Below are positions 26,013-34,978 of a stretch of DNA of 64,000 nucleotides, in pieces. Position numbers and translations under genes: made by a program. Where the stretch lies: positions 62,001 through 126,000 of the forward strand of contig JAKAFP010000008.1 of assembly GCA_021825925.1 (NCBI GenBank), given 5' to 3'. Numbering within the stretch: position 1 is the stretch's first letter; each line of letters opens with the position of its first letter. The notes under the pieces were generated by a model. That model had not been told where the DNA came from and did not search any database. It worked only from the letters and a program-made list of their open reading frames with translations. This DNA is from Chloroflexota bacterium. GTDB taxonomy: Bacteria; Chloroflexota; Anaerolineae; Anaerolineales; Anaerolineaceae.

Positions 26013-28532
26013 CTATTCAAGGGTGAAGTTGTTGGAGGCCTTGCGAAGCTGCTGCATCATCTCGACCAGGTGTTCAATGGAACTCTTGAATTCCGAAACC
26101 TGAGCGGTGACCTCTTCAGTAGAAGCAGAGGTTTCTTCAATGGCAGCGCTGCTTTCCTGACTGATGGAGGCGATGTTTTCAATGGCCTCATTGGCAACGA
26201 TCGAGTTGGCCGCCATTTCGGCTGCCTCACCGCGGTTCGTTTCAACAATTTCAGCCATCTGCAGCATGGCCTTTTCGAGCTGGCTGGCAGAAACGCCGAT
26301 CTTATTGGCCACTTCCGCAGCCTTTGCCGCCTGTGCGGTCACCGTCTCTGCGCTCTCGAGAATCTTCTGCAATGATTGACCCGATTTTTCAGCTTTACCC
26401 ACGCCGGAATCCACTTCTTTGGAGCTTTCCTCCATGGCAAGGACTGCTTCACGCACGGTGGTCTGGATGCGATGCACAAGGTCGCTGATCTCTTTGGTGG
26501 AGGTGGAGGAACGTTCTGAAAGCTTCCTTACCTCATCCGCCACAACGGCAAAACCCTTGCCATGCTCACCCGCCCTCGCGGCTTCGATGGCAGCGTTCAA
26601 CGCCAATAAGTTGGTCTGAGAGGCAATATCATCAATGGTTTCAACAATGCGGCCAATCTCTTCTGACCGTTCGCCCATCTCGTGGACTTTTCCAGCCGAG
26701 ATGTTAACCTTGGTTTGGATCTTTTTCATGCCCTCAAGCGTGGCATCCACGGTCAAGACGCCTTCTGATGCCGAATCCGCGGCAGACTGGGCTTGCTGCT
26801 GCACCGATTGGGTGTGCTCCCCGACTTCCTGAATGGCAAGGGTGATTTGATTGGACTTTTCTGACACTTCGGTGACAACCTGTGCCTGTTCCTGTGACAC
26901 TTTATCCACGCGGTTGATGGAATTGCTTAACTGCTCAATGATGGCAGTGGTTTTGGTCACACTGGCTGCCTGCTGGGAGGCTCCCTTGGCGATTTCCTGA
27001 ATGGTGACTGCAATTTGCGAGGTGGCCTGGTTTACCTGGGTAGATCCGTCAGCCAATTGTGCTGATTCATCATCAAGAATGGCGACGCCCTGTTTTAAGA
27101 TGGAGATGGTATCGCGTAAATTAACCAGCATTTCCTCAAACGCGGTTCCAAGCACATCCTTGGGATTGATTCGTGTAAGCTGAATGGACAAATCCCCTTT
27201 GGAGATGGATTGGGCCGCGCCGGCAATGTTTTGAATATAGGCAATCAAGTTTCTGAAGGCGTCGGCCAGATCGCCGGTTTCATCTTTGGCAGCATAAGTG
27301 ATCTCATGATAAATATCGCCTACTGCCAGTTGTTTGGCGGTTTTGGTTAACGACACCAATGGGTTGGCGATCTTGGAAGCGAGGAAAAAGACTACCACTG
27401 AACAGATGGCAGCGAGTCCCAAACCGAACAGGATGAACATCCACATCATCTGCGCCTGGGTCTTGCGAAGAGTAGCAAAGAATCCCTGATAATCGGATTC
27501 ATTGGCGTTGATCAAGATCACCCAATCCCAGGGGGCATAATAAGCAACTTCAACAAGCTGCTGCGATTGGTCGTTTCTGGAGGTATAACGAAAACTGGTG
27601 GTCTCGCCGGGGGGTAAGGCAATCGCTGCGTTGATGATCTCCTGGATGATCAGATTGCCATCGTTATCCTGTTGTTCCCAGGCGGATTGCCCGTCAAGGG
27701 AACTATCATGGGAGATAAGATACTTGCCCTTCTGATCGTTCTTGCCACCCAGGATGGAAATATAACCGGTGGTGCCCACTTTGGTCTGCTGGATGGCATT
27801 CCTCAGTGTAGCCACGCTCTCTTGTTTCACCCCCACCGAAAGGACAGCAATGATCTCATTCTTATCATTGGTCACCGGGTGGAAGGCTGTGATGTACCAT
27901 GCATCCACCTCATAAGAAGTGCCAATATAATCTTCGCCTCCCATGACCTTGGTATAGATCAGGTTGTCACTGCCATCGGGATTTTGTGCGGGTATATAAG
28001 TCCCCAGAGCGCGGTTTCCGTCCGAGTTGATCACGTTGGTCGCCACTCTCAATAACCCGGCGTTGTCAGGCATGGGTTGATAAATGGTGGCTTTGGCGTT
28101 GATCAGACTCTGCATCTCATCAATGGCTGGAATCGCAACTTTGGCGTTGGTCACCTTTCCCAGCCACTTATCACCCAAAATCAGTTGGGGCAGCATGACC
28201 CCTTGAGATTTCTTGGTTAATTGATTGATGACTGCCCAGACAACGGTCTGGTCATAGACGCTCAAACCACCTTCACTTTCGACCAATTTCTTCAGAACGT
28301 TCAAGCCACCCTGCACTTGTAGTGAGATGGCCTCATCCTGTGATTTAACCAAATTGTACGTATCCGTGGTAATTTGACTGATCTCTTTTTGTATGAATTC
28401 ATTGGCTTGTTGGGTTGACTTTTTTTCGGCAATCTTGGATTGCCAAACCCCAACGATGGCTAAAACCAATGCAGTGATCACGACGCTGGTGACACCCAGT
28501 AAGACCAGTTTTGTGCGTATGTTAAATTTCAT
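26013..28532 (-). CDS. Methyl-accepting chemotaxis protein with Cache sensor
   Basis: An 839-residue transmembrane chemoreceptor. TM1 is about residues 10-30, then a large extracytoplasmic Cache_3-Cache_2-type sensor (35-360) with the typical [17 protein letters not shown] and [11 protein letters not shown] segments. TM2 is about 368-390, HAMP 390-445, and a long helical signalling domain has the conserved hairpin tip [32 protein letters not shown] (written here only by its ends: [11 protein letters not shown] to [10 protein letters not shown]). No cheA, cheW or cheR is in the window. Cache domains bind small metabolites such as organic acids. The C-terminus lacks a visible CheR-docking pentapeptide. 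Confidence 0.92.
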   Translation of the reverse strand: MKFNIRTKLVLLGVTSVVITALVLAIVGVWQSKIAEKKSTQQANEFIQKEISQITTDTYNLVKSQDEAISLQVQGGLNVLKKLVESEGGLSVYDQTVVWAVINQLTKKSQGVMLPQLILGDKWLGKVTNAKVAIPAIDEMQSLINAKATIYQPMPDNAGLLRVATNVINSDGNRALGTYIPAQNPDGSDNLIYTKVMGGEDYIGTSYEVDAWYITAFHPVTNDKNEIIAVLSVGVKQESVATLRNAIQQTKVGTTGYISILGGKNDQKGKYLISHDSSLDGQSAWEQQDNDGNLIIQEIINAAIALPPGETTSFRYTSRNDQSQQLVEVAYYAPWDWVILINANESDYQGFFATLRKTQAQMMWMFILFGLGLAAICSVVVFFLASKIANPLVSLTKTAKQLAVGDIYHEITYAAKDETGDLADAFRNLIAYIQNIAGAAQSISKGDLSIQLTRINPKDVLGTAFEEMLVNLRDTISILKQGVAILDDESAQLADGSTQVNQATSQIAVTIQEIAKGASQQAASVTKTTAIIEQLSNSINRVDKVSQEQAQVVTEVSEKSNQITLAIQEVGEHTQSVQQQAQSAADSASEGVLTVDATLEGMKKIQTKVNISAGKVHEMGERSEEIGRIVETIDDIASQTNLLALNAAIEAARAGEHGKGFAVVADEVRKLSERSSTSTKEISDLVHRIQTTVREAVLAMEESSKEVDSGVGKAEKSGQSLQKILESAETVTAQAAKAAEVANKIGVSASQLEKAMLQMAEIVETNRGEAAEMAANSIVANEAIENIASISQESSAAIEETSASTEEVTAQVSEFKSSIEHLVEMMQQLRKASNNFTLE

Positions 28533-28669
28533 CTTTTCTCCAAAGTAAATAACACACCAAATTCCAAGAGAACAAGGTATTGTTTTCTACAAATAAAAAA
28601 TAGTGGATTTATATAGTACAGTCTGCCTTAATCAGGGAAAGTAAAAACCCTATTAAGGATCGGTAAAGA

Positions 28670-28828
28670 ATGAATAACACTTTTTTGAATTGGGAGCGCG
28701 ACCATGGTTTTGTTGGCAAAAAGATGCACATCAATAACCGTCCCCGCCTGCCTTTATTTGGCTTTGTGATGGGAACGGAATGTGAATTACAAATATTCGG
28801 TATCCAGATTATTCTTCGCGTTTTATAG
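28670..28828 (+). CDS. Possible small protein, 52 residues
   Basis: An ATG with AAGGAT nine bases upstream opens a 52-codon frame beginning MNNTFLNWERDHGF and ending QIIILRVL-like (LRVL before the stop). The middle (NNRPRLPLFGF) has normal-looking composition for a protein. It lies in an otherwise empty 276-base gap between divergent positions of the chemoreceptor gene and overlaps the 3' end of rnz by 20 bases, convergent with it. I recognise no family. It could be chance. Confidence 0.35.
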   Translation: MNNTFLNWERDHGFVGKKMHINNRPRLPLFGFVMGTECELQIFGIQIILRVL

Positions 28829-29729
28829 TAAAGGTATCAAAATCGCGAGCCACTACTGCCCCCGGGAAAACACTCTGGGCTTCAGCCGCAACATCTTTAT
28901 CACGATAACGGCGGCTGAGGTGGGTGATGATCAATTTTCCGGCTTTGATCTTGCTGGCAAAAGCGGCGGCTTGCTTCGCAGTGAGGTGAGAGAACTGCTT
29001 TGCCATGTCGGCTTCTTCTTCAAGATAAGTGGATTCAATGACCAGACCATCCACGTCTTGCAAAGTCTCCACCAGACTTTCAGTTTCACCCAGATCACCC
29101 AGCGCGGCCAGGCGGGTGCCTCTGCGCAGTTCTCCCATCACCATTTCTGGGGTAATGGTGCGGCCATCTTCAAGGGTAATACTCTGACCGGAGACAAGTT
29201 TTCCGCATAATGGTCCGGGGGGGACACCCAGTTCGGATGCCTTTTCGGGCAGGAAAGGGCGTCGGGATTTTTCTTCAAATAGAAAACCCAGGCAATCCGG
29301 TCCGCGGTGCTGGACGGGAAAAGCGCTGACAGTAAAATCATCCCCTTCAAAGAACACACCTTTTTTAATGGGGATGAGTGAAATGGGCATGGGGGCGCTG
29401 GTACCGCGTAAAACGACACCATAAAGCAGGTCGTGGATTCGATCGAGTGCACCCGCGCCGCCGTATATTTCAAGGTTGTCTATGGATTCCCAACGCATAA
29501 AGGTGGAAAGCAGCCCGGCCAGGCCGAGGATGTGATCCAAATGCCCATGGGTAATAAGAATTCGATTAAGCCGTTTGAATCCAACCCCGGATTGTAGGAT
29601 CTGACGCTGAGTCCCCTCGCCGCAATCCACTAAAAATCGGAATTCGTCATGTTGCACGAGATAAGAGGGGAGGCTGCGTTTGGGAGATGGTGCAGAAGCG
29701 GAAGTACCGAGGAAGGTGATCTCAAACAA
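28809..29729 (-). CDS. rnz: Ribonuclease Z (tRNA 3'-endonuclease)
   Basis: A 306-residue metallo-beta-lactamase-fold nuclease that cuts 3' trailers from tRNA precursors. The N-terminal LGTSASAPSPKR matches the family start, the metal motif is THGHLDHILGL, and further ligands appear in FPVQHRGPDCLGF and in ITHLSRRYRD near the C-terminus. The length matches the short (ElaC) form. It has its own promoter region shared with no divergent gene; the adenosine-specific kinase starts 142 bases away on the other strand. AAAGGAC lies ahead of the ATG. Confidence 0.94.
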   Translation of the reverse strand: MFEITFLGTSASAPSPKRSLPSYLVQHDEFRFLVDCGEGTQRQILQSGVGFKRLNRILITHGHLDHILGLAGLLSTFMRWESIDNLEIYGGAGALDRIHDLLYGVVLRGTSAPMPISLIPIKKGVFFEGDDFTVSAFPVQHRGPDCLGFLFEEKSRRPFLPEKASELGVPPGPLCGKLVSGQSITLEDGRTITPEMVMGELRRGTRLAALGDLGETESLVETLQDVDGLVIESTYLEEEADMAKQFSHLTAKQAAAFASKIKAGKLIITHLSRRYRDKDVAAEAQSVFPGAVVARDFDTFTIKREE

Positions 29730-29871
29730 TGGCGAAGTCCTTTCAGAATGTCCTTTCTATTTTACCCTAACTTGTTTGGAATCCAAATTATGAAGTTGTG
29801 GCATGAACCTTGCAATCTAGACAGCGTGCAGAAAGAGGCATGAAATTCGATATTATTTCAGGAGCGTCGCT

Positions 29872-30357
29872 ATGAACCTGCTTTCCATTAAGATCGAGAA
29901 GCCGGAGGATATCAATTTTGTCCTTGGTCAATCTCACTTCATAAAGACTGTGGAAGACATCCACGAAGCTTTGGTGAGTACCGTACCTGGCATCAAGTTT
30001 GGGCTGGCTTTTTGTGAAGCCTCAGGTCCATGCCTGATTCGAAGTTCAGGCACAGACGAAGCCATGATTGACCTGGCGCGCAAAAATGCCTTCGCCATTG
30101 CAGCCGGTCACAGCTTCATCCTCTTTTTGGGAGAGGGGTTCTATCCCATAAATGTGCTGAACACCCTCAAACACATCCCCGAAGTATGTGAGATCTACTG
30201 CGCCACAGCCAACCCCGTGGATGTCGTGATCGCCGACAATGGCAAAGGACGAGCCGTGCTGGGCGTCTTTGACGGCGAAAAACCAAAGGGATACGAGACT
30301 GAAGAAGACGTGGTTTGGCGCAAAGATTTCTTACGCAAGATTGGTTACAAGGCCTGA
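29872..30357 (+). CDS. Adenosine-specific kinase family protein
   Basis: A 161-residue protein matching the adenosine-specific kinase family (formerly DUF355), known best from archaea and thermophiles. Conserved segments are LGQSHFIKTVEDIHEAL, FGLAFCEASGPCLIR, GHSFILFLG and CATANPVDVVIA. The fold is unrelated to ribokinases, and the biochemical evidence for its activity comes from one archaeal protein. AGGAG lies eight bases before the ATG. The downstream lipoprotein gene starts 22 bases later, so they may be co-transcribed. Its presence here fits nucleoside salvage together with the phosphorylase at 12314, which is inference. Confidence 0.85.
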   Translation: MNLLSIKIEKPEDINFVLGQSHFIKTVEDIHEALVSTVPGIKFGLAFCEASGPCLIRSSGTDEAMIDLARKNAFAIAAGHSFILFLGEGFYPINVLNTLKHIPEVCEIYCATANPVDVVIADNGKGRAVLGVFDGEKPKGYETEEDVVWRKDFLRKIGYKA

Positions 30358-30379
30358 GCGCCTTGATGGAGGAGTACTC

Positions 30380-31363
30380 ATGAAGCTAAAAATCATCCCG
30401 ATTATGGTCGTTTTGTCGTTATTGTTAACGAGCTGTGGCTTGTTCTCAAACCTCAAAGCTGAACAACCGCTCACCGACGCCGAGATGGCCACGCGTGTGG
30501 CGGAACTGCTTTCGACCATGACCACACCGACCGCGGAAATTGACTTCCCTCCCACGCCGACGCTGGGTCTACCCACCACAGCCCCGACGATCACCCCCAA
30601 TTTGGTGGTGCTGGCAACTTCCACACCAGTGGTAGCCCTTGGCGGGGACCAGCCAACGTCCACGGCGATGATCGTGCTGCCAACCCTTGAGGCCACCCCC
30701 ACCCTGGCGGAGACCCTGCAGCAGCCCAGTCCGACTGCCACACTAAATGTTCCCTCCACTGACCCCATCAATTCACTTGGCAGCCCCACCGGCGCTGATC
30801 CCATGGACGTGGCCAGCAAATGGGCCTGGCCTACCGGAGCAGACGATTATATTGATGTCCAGTTCAAAGACGGATTCATGCTCCTGACCAATTTAAGCAA
30901 GGTTGCCGCCGGCTGGCGATTACCCCTTTTAGGTCAGCAAGTGGATACCTATATTGAATTAACCGCCAATTCAGGCACCTGCTCAGGCAAAGATTCCTAT
31001 GGGATCATCTTTAGAGTACCGGTCTTGAAATCACCCGACCAGGGTTATCTGTATCAGGTGACCTGCGATGGTTACTACCGGTTGTGGAAGTGGGACGGCA
31101 AGGTTGGCGACAAAGGTCTGGCCGTCAGCCTGCTCAACTGGAAACAAAGCGACAAGATCAACAAAGGTCCGGATCAAACCAACCGTTTGGGTGTGAAGGT
31201 GGTGGAGAAAAAGATCACCCTTTATATGAACGGTGTGGAATTGGGGTCGGTTTCTGACGGTTCTTATTCCGCCGGCTTCTTTGGCGCATTCGTCCGCTCG
31301 GGTGGCGATAGCAATTACACTGCCAAACTGGACGAAATGAAATATTGGGAAAACCCCAAATAA
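30380..31363 (+). CDS. Lipoprotein with Thr/Pro-rich linker and C-terminal concanavalin-like domain
   Basis: A 327-residue predicted lipoprotein. The lipobox LLLTSC places the lipid-bearing cysteine at residue 19. A Thr/Pro/Ala-rich linker runs to about residue 145, then a beta-rich domain follows (YIELTANSGTCSGKDSYGIIF, GYYRLWKWDGK, LGVKVVEKKITLYMNGVELG), the pattern of LamG/DUF1080 jelly rolls that bind carbohydrate. GGAGGAG supports the ATG at 30380; an upstream frame to 30239 overlaps the kinase gene and is not credible. A terminator follows at 31392. The ligand is unknown. Confidence 0.82.
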   Translation: MKLKIIPIMVVLSLLLTSCGLFSNLKAEQPLTDAEMATRVAELLSTMTTPTAEIDFPPTPTLGLPTTAPTITPNLVVLATSTPVVALGGDQPTSTAMIVLPTLEATPTLAETLQQPSPTATLNVPSTDPINSLGSPTGADPMDVASKWAWPTGADDYIDVQFKDGFMLLTNLSKVAAGWRLPLLGQQVDTYIELTANSGTCSGKDSYGIIFRVPVLKSPDQGYLYQVTCDGYYRLWKWDGKVGDKGLAVSLLNWKQSDKINKGPDQTNRLGVKVVEKKITLYMNGVELGSVSDGSYSAGFFGAFVRSGGDSNYTAKLDEMKYWENPK

Positions 31364-31391
31364 ATTGCAAACAAAATTACGGATAACAAAG

Positions 31392-31414
31392 AGCCTCAGC
31401 AATGGGGCTTTTTG
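31392..31414 (+). terminator. Intrinsic terminator after the lipoprotein gene
   Basis: Stem agcctca / tggggct (one G-U pair) with a gcaa loop and a following T-run, 28 bases after the stop. Confidence 0.85.
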
Positions 31415-31456
31415 TTTGATTATGGGCTAAAATGGTGCAAAGTGGAGGTTATGGAT

Positions 31457-31876
31457 ATGAAGAGTTTTCGCAAGGAATTATGGTTTCTCATCCCCGCCCG
31501 GCGTGGATTTGTCAACATCACCGATCAGGTTTATCAATGTGTGCGTGAGAGCGGCGTGCGTGAAGGGCTGGTGCTGGTCAACTCCATGCATATCACCGCC
31601 AGTGTGTTCATCAACGATGACGAGGGCGGACTGCATCACGACTACGACGAATGGCTCGAGAAACTGGCGCCGCATGAACCCGTCTCGGGTTATTGGCATA
31701 ACCGCACCGGCGAAGACAACGCGGATGCACACATGAAACGCCAGGTCATGGGGCGCGAAGTGGTGGTAGCCATCACCAATGGCCGCCTGGATTTCGGTCC
31801 GTGGGAACAGATCTTCTACGGCGAGTTTGACGGCGGCAGGCAAAAGCGCGTACTGGTGAAGGTCATCGGAGAATGA
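31457..31876 (+). CDS. yjbQ: YjbQ/UPF0047 family protein (secondary thiamine-phosphate synthase-like)
   Basis: A 139-residue protein of the UPF0047/YjbQ family. The recognisable parts are [26 protein letters not shown], the histidine-rich [51 protein letters not shown] (given here only as HMKRQVMG to FYGEFDG). E. coli YjbQ shows weak thiamine-phosphate synthase activity, but the physiological role is unsettled. I chose the ATG at 31457, eight bases from GGAGG, over the ATG at 31451, which is only two bases from it. The next gene starts one base after the stop. Confidence 0.9.
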   Translation: MKSFRKELWFLIPARRGFVNITDQVYQCVRESGVREGLVLVNSMHITASVFINDDEGGLHHDYDEWLEKLAPHEPVSGYWHNRTGEDNADAHMKRQVMGREVVVAITNGRLDFGPWEQIFYGEFDGGRQKRVLVKVIGE

Positions 31877-31877
31877 A

Positions 31878-32762
31878 ATGAAAGACATTAAAGTCAATGC
31901 TGGTGGTATTGCCTTACAAGTCAGGGACTATGAATCACCAGGCCAAACGATTTTGTTTTTGCATTTTGGCGGCGGAAATCTAATGATGTGGCAGCCAATT
32001 ATTAAGTTTTTCGATGATCAATTTAGGGTGATTTTGGTTGATCTACGAGATCATGGCAAATCCGAAAAACCGCAAACTGATGGACACATTGATACGATGG
32101 CAAATGATATAGCAGAATTAATTAACGAGATGAATCTTAAAAAGGTCCATGTTGTTGGAAGTTCCTTAGGGGCTGAAGTAGGGCTAAGTCTCGCTGCTAA
32201 TCATCCAGAAAAAGTATTATCACTCGTATGTGATGGGGCAACATCTAATGAATATGGTGAGTTCAGCTGTTGGCAAGACTCCCTGGAAGAATTTTCTAAA
32301 TACAAGAACAATAAGATCAATTCAGTATGCAATCCTGATCAGGTCTATGCTTCTCCAAAAGAGTTTGTTGAAGCAATGAAGGTCAATTTTAGCCAAAATT
32401 ATTTTTGGAATGATTGGGTTGAAACATTTTTTACCTATGATGCTTATGAGGTAAGTCCTGGAGTCTTCACAAGAAGTTGGCAAAATAAGGCAAAAAAACT
32501 TTACATGGAAACCTATTTTAATTCCCAGTTTCAAAATTACTACCGCCGAGTTACTTGTCCGGTGATGGTTCTGACAAGCGATGAGGAGTATATGAATGAG
32601 TTAAGTCGAAACGCCATGTGTGGATTGATTAAACTAGCAAAAAAAGGCAGGCTTTCAGTAGTTCCTGGTTGGTTCCACCCATATGGCTGGATGGAAGATC
32701 CAACACTTGTGTGTGAAAGAATCCTGGATTTTTATAAAGAAATTACACCAGATATTAAGTAG
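31878..32762 (+). CDS. Alpha/beta hydrolase
   Basis: A 294-residue cytoplasmic alpha/beta hydrolase. The oxyanion segment is LFLHFGGGN, the nucleophile elbow VGSSLGAE, acid candidates are in VLTSDEEYMNE and the histidine in GWFHPYGW. RDHGKSEKPQ is typical of the haloperoxidase/esterase branch. A long cap region (about 130-225) is rich in aromatic residues. The gene is clearly more AT-rich than yjbQ, which ends one base upstream, so it may be a later arrival next to it. GAGAATGA provides a weak ribosome site. Substrate unknown. Confidence 0.83.
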   Translation: MKDIKVNAGGIALQVRDYESPGQTILFLHFGGGNLMMWQPIIKFFDDQFRVILVDLRDHGKSEKPQTDGHIDTMANDIAELINEMNLKKVHVVGSSLGAEVGLSLAANHPEKVLSLVCDGATSNEYGEFSCWQDSLEEFSKYKNNKINSVCNPDQVYASPKEFVEAMKVNFSQNYFWNDWVETFFTYDAYEVSPGVFTRSWQNKAKKLYMETYFNSQFQNYYRRVTCPVMVLTSDEEYMNELSRNAMCGLIKLAKKGRLSVVPGWFHPYGWMEDPTLVCERILDFYKEITPDIK

Positions 32763-33000
32763 GTATAGCTTCCAGATTTTCATTTTGTAAATTGATGACG
32801 ACTCCATAAATCTCTCCACCTTGATTTTGAACTTATGACATTTGATCTCCAAAAAAGTCATCTACCGAGTTACATGGCAAAAGATAGATAAGATTATTAT
32901 TGGATGCCCATTTTGAAAGAAATAATTCCTGGAAATTTGTTTTCAGACCCTATTTCAAGTATCATTATTGATAATTGCTCAACCTGATAAAGAGATAATT
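32763..33000. other. AT-rich intergenic region upstream of the seven-gene operon
   Basis: No gene is supported. The 238 bases are AT-rich and presumably hold the promoter of the operon at 33001-38939. I found no confident -35/-10 pair and no hairpin. Confidence 0.6.
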
Positions 33001-34020
33001 ATGTCGGAACACGCCTTAATTTGTCCACAATGTAAAGCTCCCCTCACAGCTCACCGGTTTGCAAAATCTGCTGTATGCAGCTTTTGTGGAACCACCGTTT
33101 TCCTTGAAGAGACGAATATATCTTCTGCTCAATTTCATGAAGCGTATCGCTTCTGGAATGCACCAGAGAGCTACGCCCTTACCTCATGGATTACTTTAAG
33201 CAATCGAAATTGGGTGCTCGAAAAACAAATCGCCCAGGGCGAAAGTGCTGATGTATACACAGGCAGACTTGCCCGTTGGCCAACCGAGTTGGTGGTCATC
33301 AAAATTCTACGAGTGGGTGAACATGAACATCATCTGGAAAATGAATGGGAAACTTTACGCCAGCTTTTACTCAGCCATGCCACAGGCGCTGATGTTTTCT
33401 CCCGAATGATCCCGCAGCCTGTTGCTTTTGGCAAAGTGACCGGCGGCGCCTTTTCAGGTTCCAAAGCCATGATCTTACGCTGGGAAAGCGGCTTCTATCA
33501 CTCATTTGATGAAGTCAGCCGCGTTTACCCTGAGGGCATCCCTGCAAGAGCCTCCATCTGGGTGTGGCGCAGAATTCTCGAAACGCTCGCCTTTTTACAC
33601 GAGTCAGGCTACGTACACGGTGCAGTCGTGCCTGCCCATCTTTTGGTGCAGCAGAATGAACATGGTGTACGCCTGATCGGCTACGGTAGATCCGGGCGAA
33701 TAAACAACCCGGTGCCCCCTGAACTGGAGATGCTTCAGCCTTATTTGCCGATCCCGGCCAAAGATTTGAAAGTACTGTCTCCGCAGATGGATCTGGTGAT
33801 GAGTGCCAAAAGCATTATCAAAGTGCTTGGCGGTGACCCTGAAACCAATACACTCCCCACGACGGTGCCGATCAAGCTGGCAGAAGTCATCAAAAAATAT
33901 GCTCAACTTGATTCACGACAATCAACCGCCCTCAACGCCTGGTCAATCCATCAAGAACTGGGTCACATCGCCGATCAAGTCTATGGCGCCCCGGTATTTA
34001 TTCCAATAGACCTGCCCTGA
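33001..34020 (+). CDS. Zinc-ribbon protein with protein-kinase-like (pseudokinase) domain
   Basis: A 339-residue protein. An N-terminal zinc ribbon uses C8, C11, C26 and C29. A protein-kinase-like domain follows from about residue 68: a degenerate glycine loop (IAQGESADVYTG), the VIK lysine K101 and helix-C glutamate near 114. The catalytic loop, normally HRDLKPxN, reads HGAVVPAH (206-213), and the DFG position reads IGYG. It therefore lacks the catalytic Asp, the Asn and the metal-binding Asp and should be inactive as a kinase. The ATG at 33001 follows AAAGAGA. It opens a seven-gene operon and precedes a VWA gene by 43 bases. A scaffold or sensor role is inference. Confidence 0.82.
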   Translation: MSEHALICPQCKAPLTAHRFAKSAVCSFCGTTVFLEETNISSAQFHEAYRFWNAPESYALTSWITLSNRNWVLEKQIAQGESADVYTGRLARWPTELVVIKILRVGEHEHHLENEWETLRQLLLSHATGADVFSRMIPQPVAFGKVTGGAFSGSKAMILRWESGFYHSFDEVSRVYPEGIPARASIWVWRRILETLAFLHESGYVHGAVVPAHLLVQQNEHGVRLIGYGRSGRINNPVPPELEMLQPYLPIPAKDLKVLSPQMDLVMSAKSIIKVLGGDPETNTLPTTVPIKLAEVIKKYAQLDSRQSTALNAWSIHQELGHIADQVYGAPVFIPIDLP

Positions 34021-34063
34021 AAAGAATAAAACACACTCTTGACAATTAGTAAAAGGAGAAACT

Positions 34064-34969
34064 ATGGGATACGGAAATTACAGCCAAGCAGCACATGATG
34101 CGCTTTTAAAAGGCAGAACCAATATTCCTGTTCAACAGGTTTTCAAACAATCTCAATGCCATCCGCTCATGAATCCCCACGGTGTAAAGTTGAGAGAGAG
34201 CCGGGATGGTTCAGACCACCCTCAGTCAATCAGTATAGTCTTTGCCTTGGATGTGACCGGTTCGATGGGAGACATCCCAAAATTGCTGGCCACAAAACAG
34301 CTACCTGTGTTCATGAAAGTCTTGATGGGCTGTGCAATCCCCGACCCGCAATTGATGTTCATGGCGGTTGGCGACGCATACAGCGACAGTTCACCCTTGC
34401 AGGTGGGACAGTTTGAATCCACGGCTGAATTAATGGATCAATGGCTGACCTGGTCTTATCTTGAAGGCGGCGGGGGCGGGTCCGGCGAGGAATCTTATGA
34501 ACTGGGGATGTATTTTCTGGCCGCCCACACCGAGATGGACTGCATGGTAAAACGCAAGAAACGCGGTTACCTGTTCATGACCGGCGATGAATTCCCGTAT
34601 GCGGTGCTGCCCAAAAACGTGATCGAATCTGTGATAGGTGATCGTCTGGATGAAGACCTGAAAGTCGAAGAGATTGTGGCTGAACTGCAAAAATCCTATA
34701 ATCCATTTTTCATCATCCCCGATTATGCCAGGGCAAACCGCTGCGAACGCCGCTGGCGTGACTTGCTGGGTGACAACGTTTTGGTGATGGATGCCCCCGA
34801 GGACGTGTGCTTTGTTGCGGCAGGCGTCATGCTTCTAAGTGAAGGGCGAGTCAAGAATATGGATGAGGTGGTGAAATTCCTTTCTGATGCCGGTATGACG
34901 AAAGAACGTACCCCTAAAGTCGTTGCCACTTTGAAACCTTATGCGGAAGTGGTTCTTAACCTTAGATAG
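34064..34969 (+). CDS. VWA-domain protein
   Basis: A 301-residue protein with a von Willebrand A domain. The metal-adhesion motif is DVTGS (D63, T65, S67), followed by the family's central GDAYSD and a glycine-rich loop (EGGGGGSGEES) and a C-terminal MTGDE strand. No signal peptide is seen, so it should be cytoplasmic, as are the VWA proteins of TerY-type and MoxR-type systems that work with kinases or ATPases. AAAAGGAG lies ahead of the ATG. It lies between the pseudokinase and the PurA-like gene, nine bases from the latter. Confidence 0.85.
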   Translation: MGYGNYSQAAHDALLKGRTNIPVQQVFKQSQCHPLMNPHGVKLRESRDGSDHPQSISIVFALDVTGSMGDIPKLLATKQLPVFMKVLMGCAIPDPQLMFMAVGDAYSDSSPLQVGQFESTAELMDQWLTWSYLEGGGGGSGEESYELGMYFLAAHTEMDCMVKRKKRGYLFMTGDEFPYAVLPKNVIESVIGDRLDEDLKVEEIVAELQKSYNPFFIIPDYARANRCERRWRDLLGDNVLVMDAPEDVCFVAAGVMLLSEGRVKNMDEVVKFLSDAGMTKERTPKVVATLKPYAEVVLNLR

Positions 34970-34978
34970 CATAATAAA

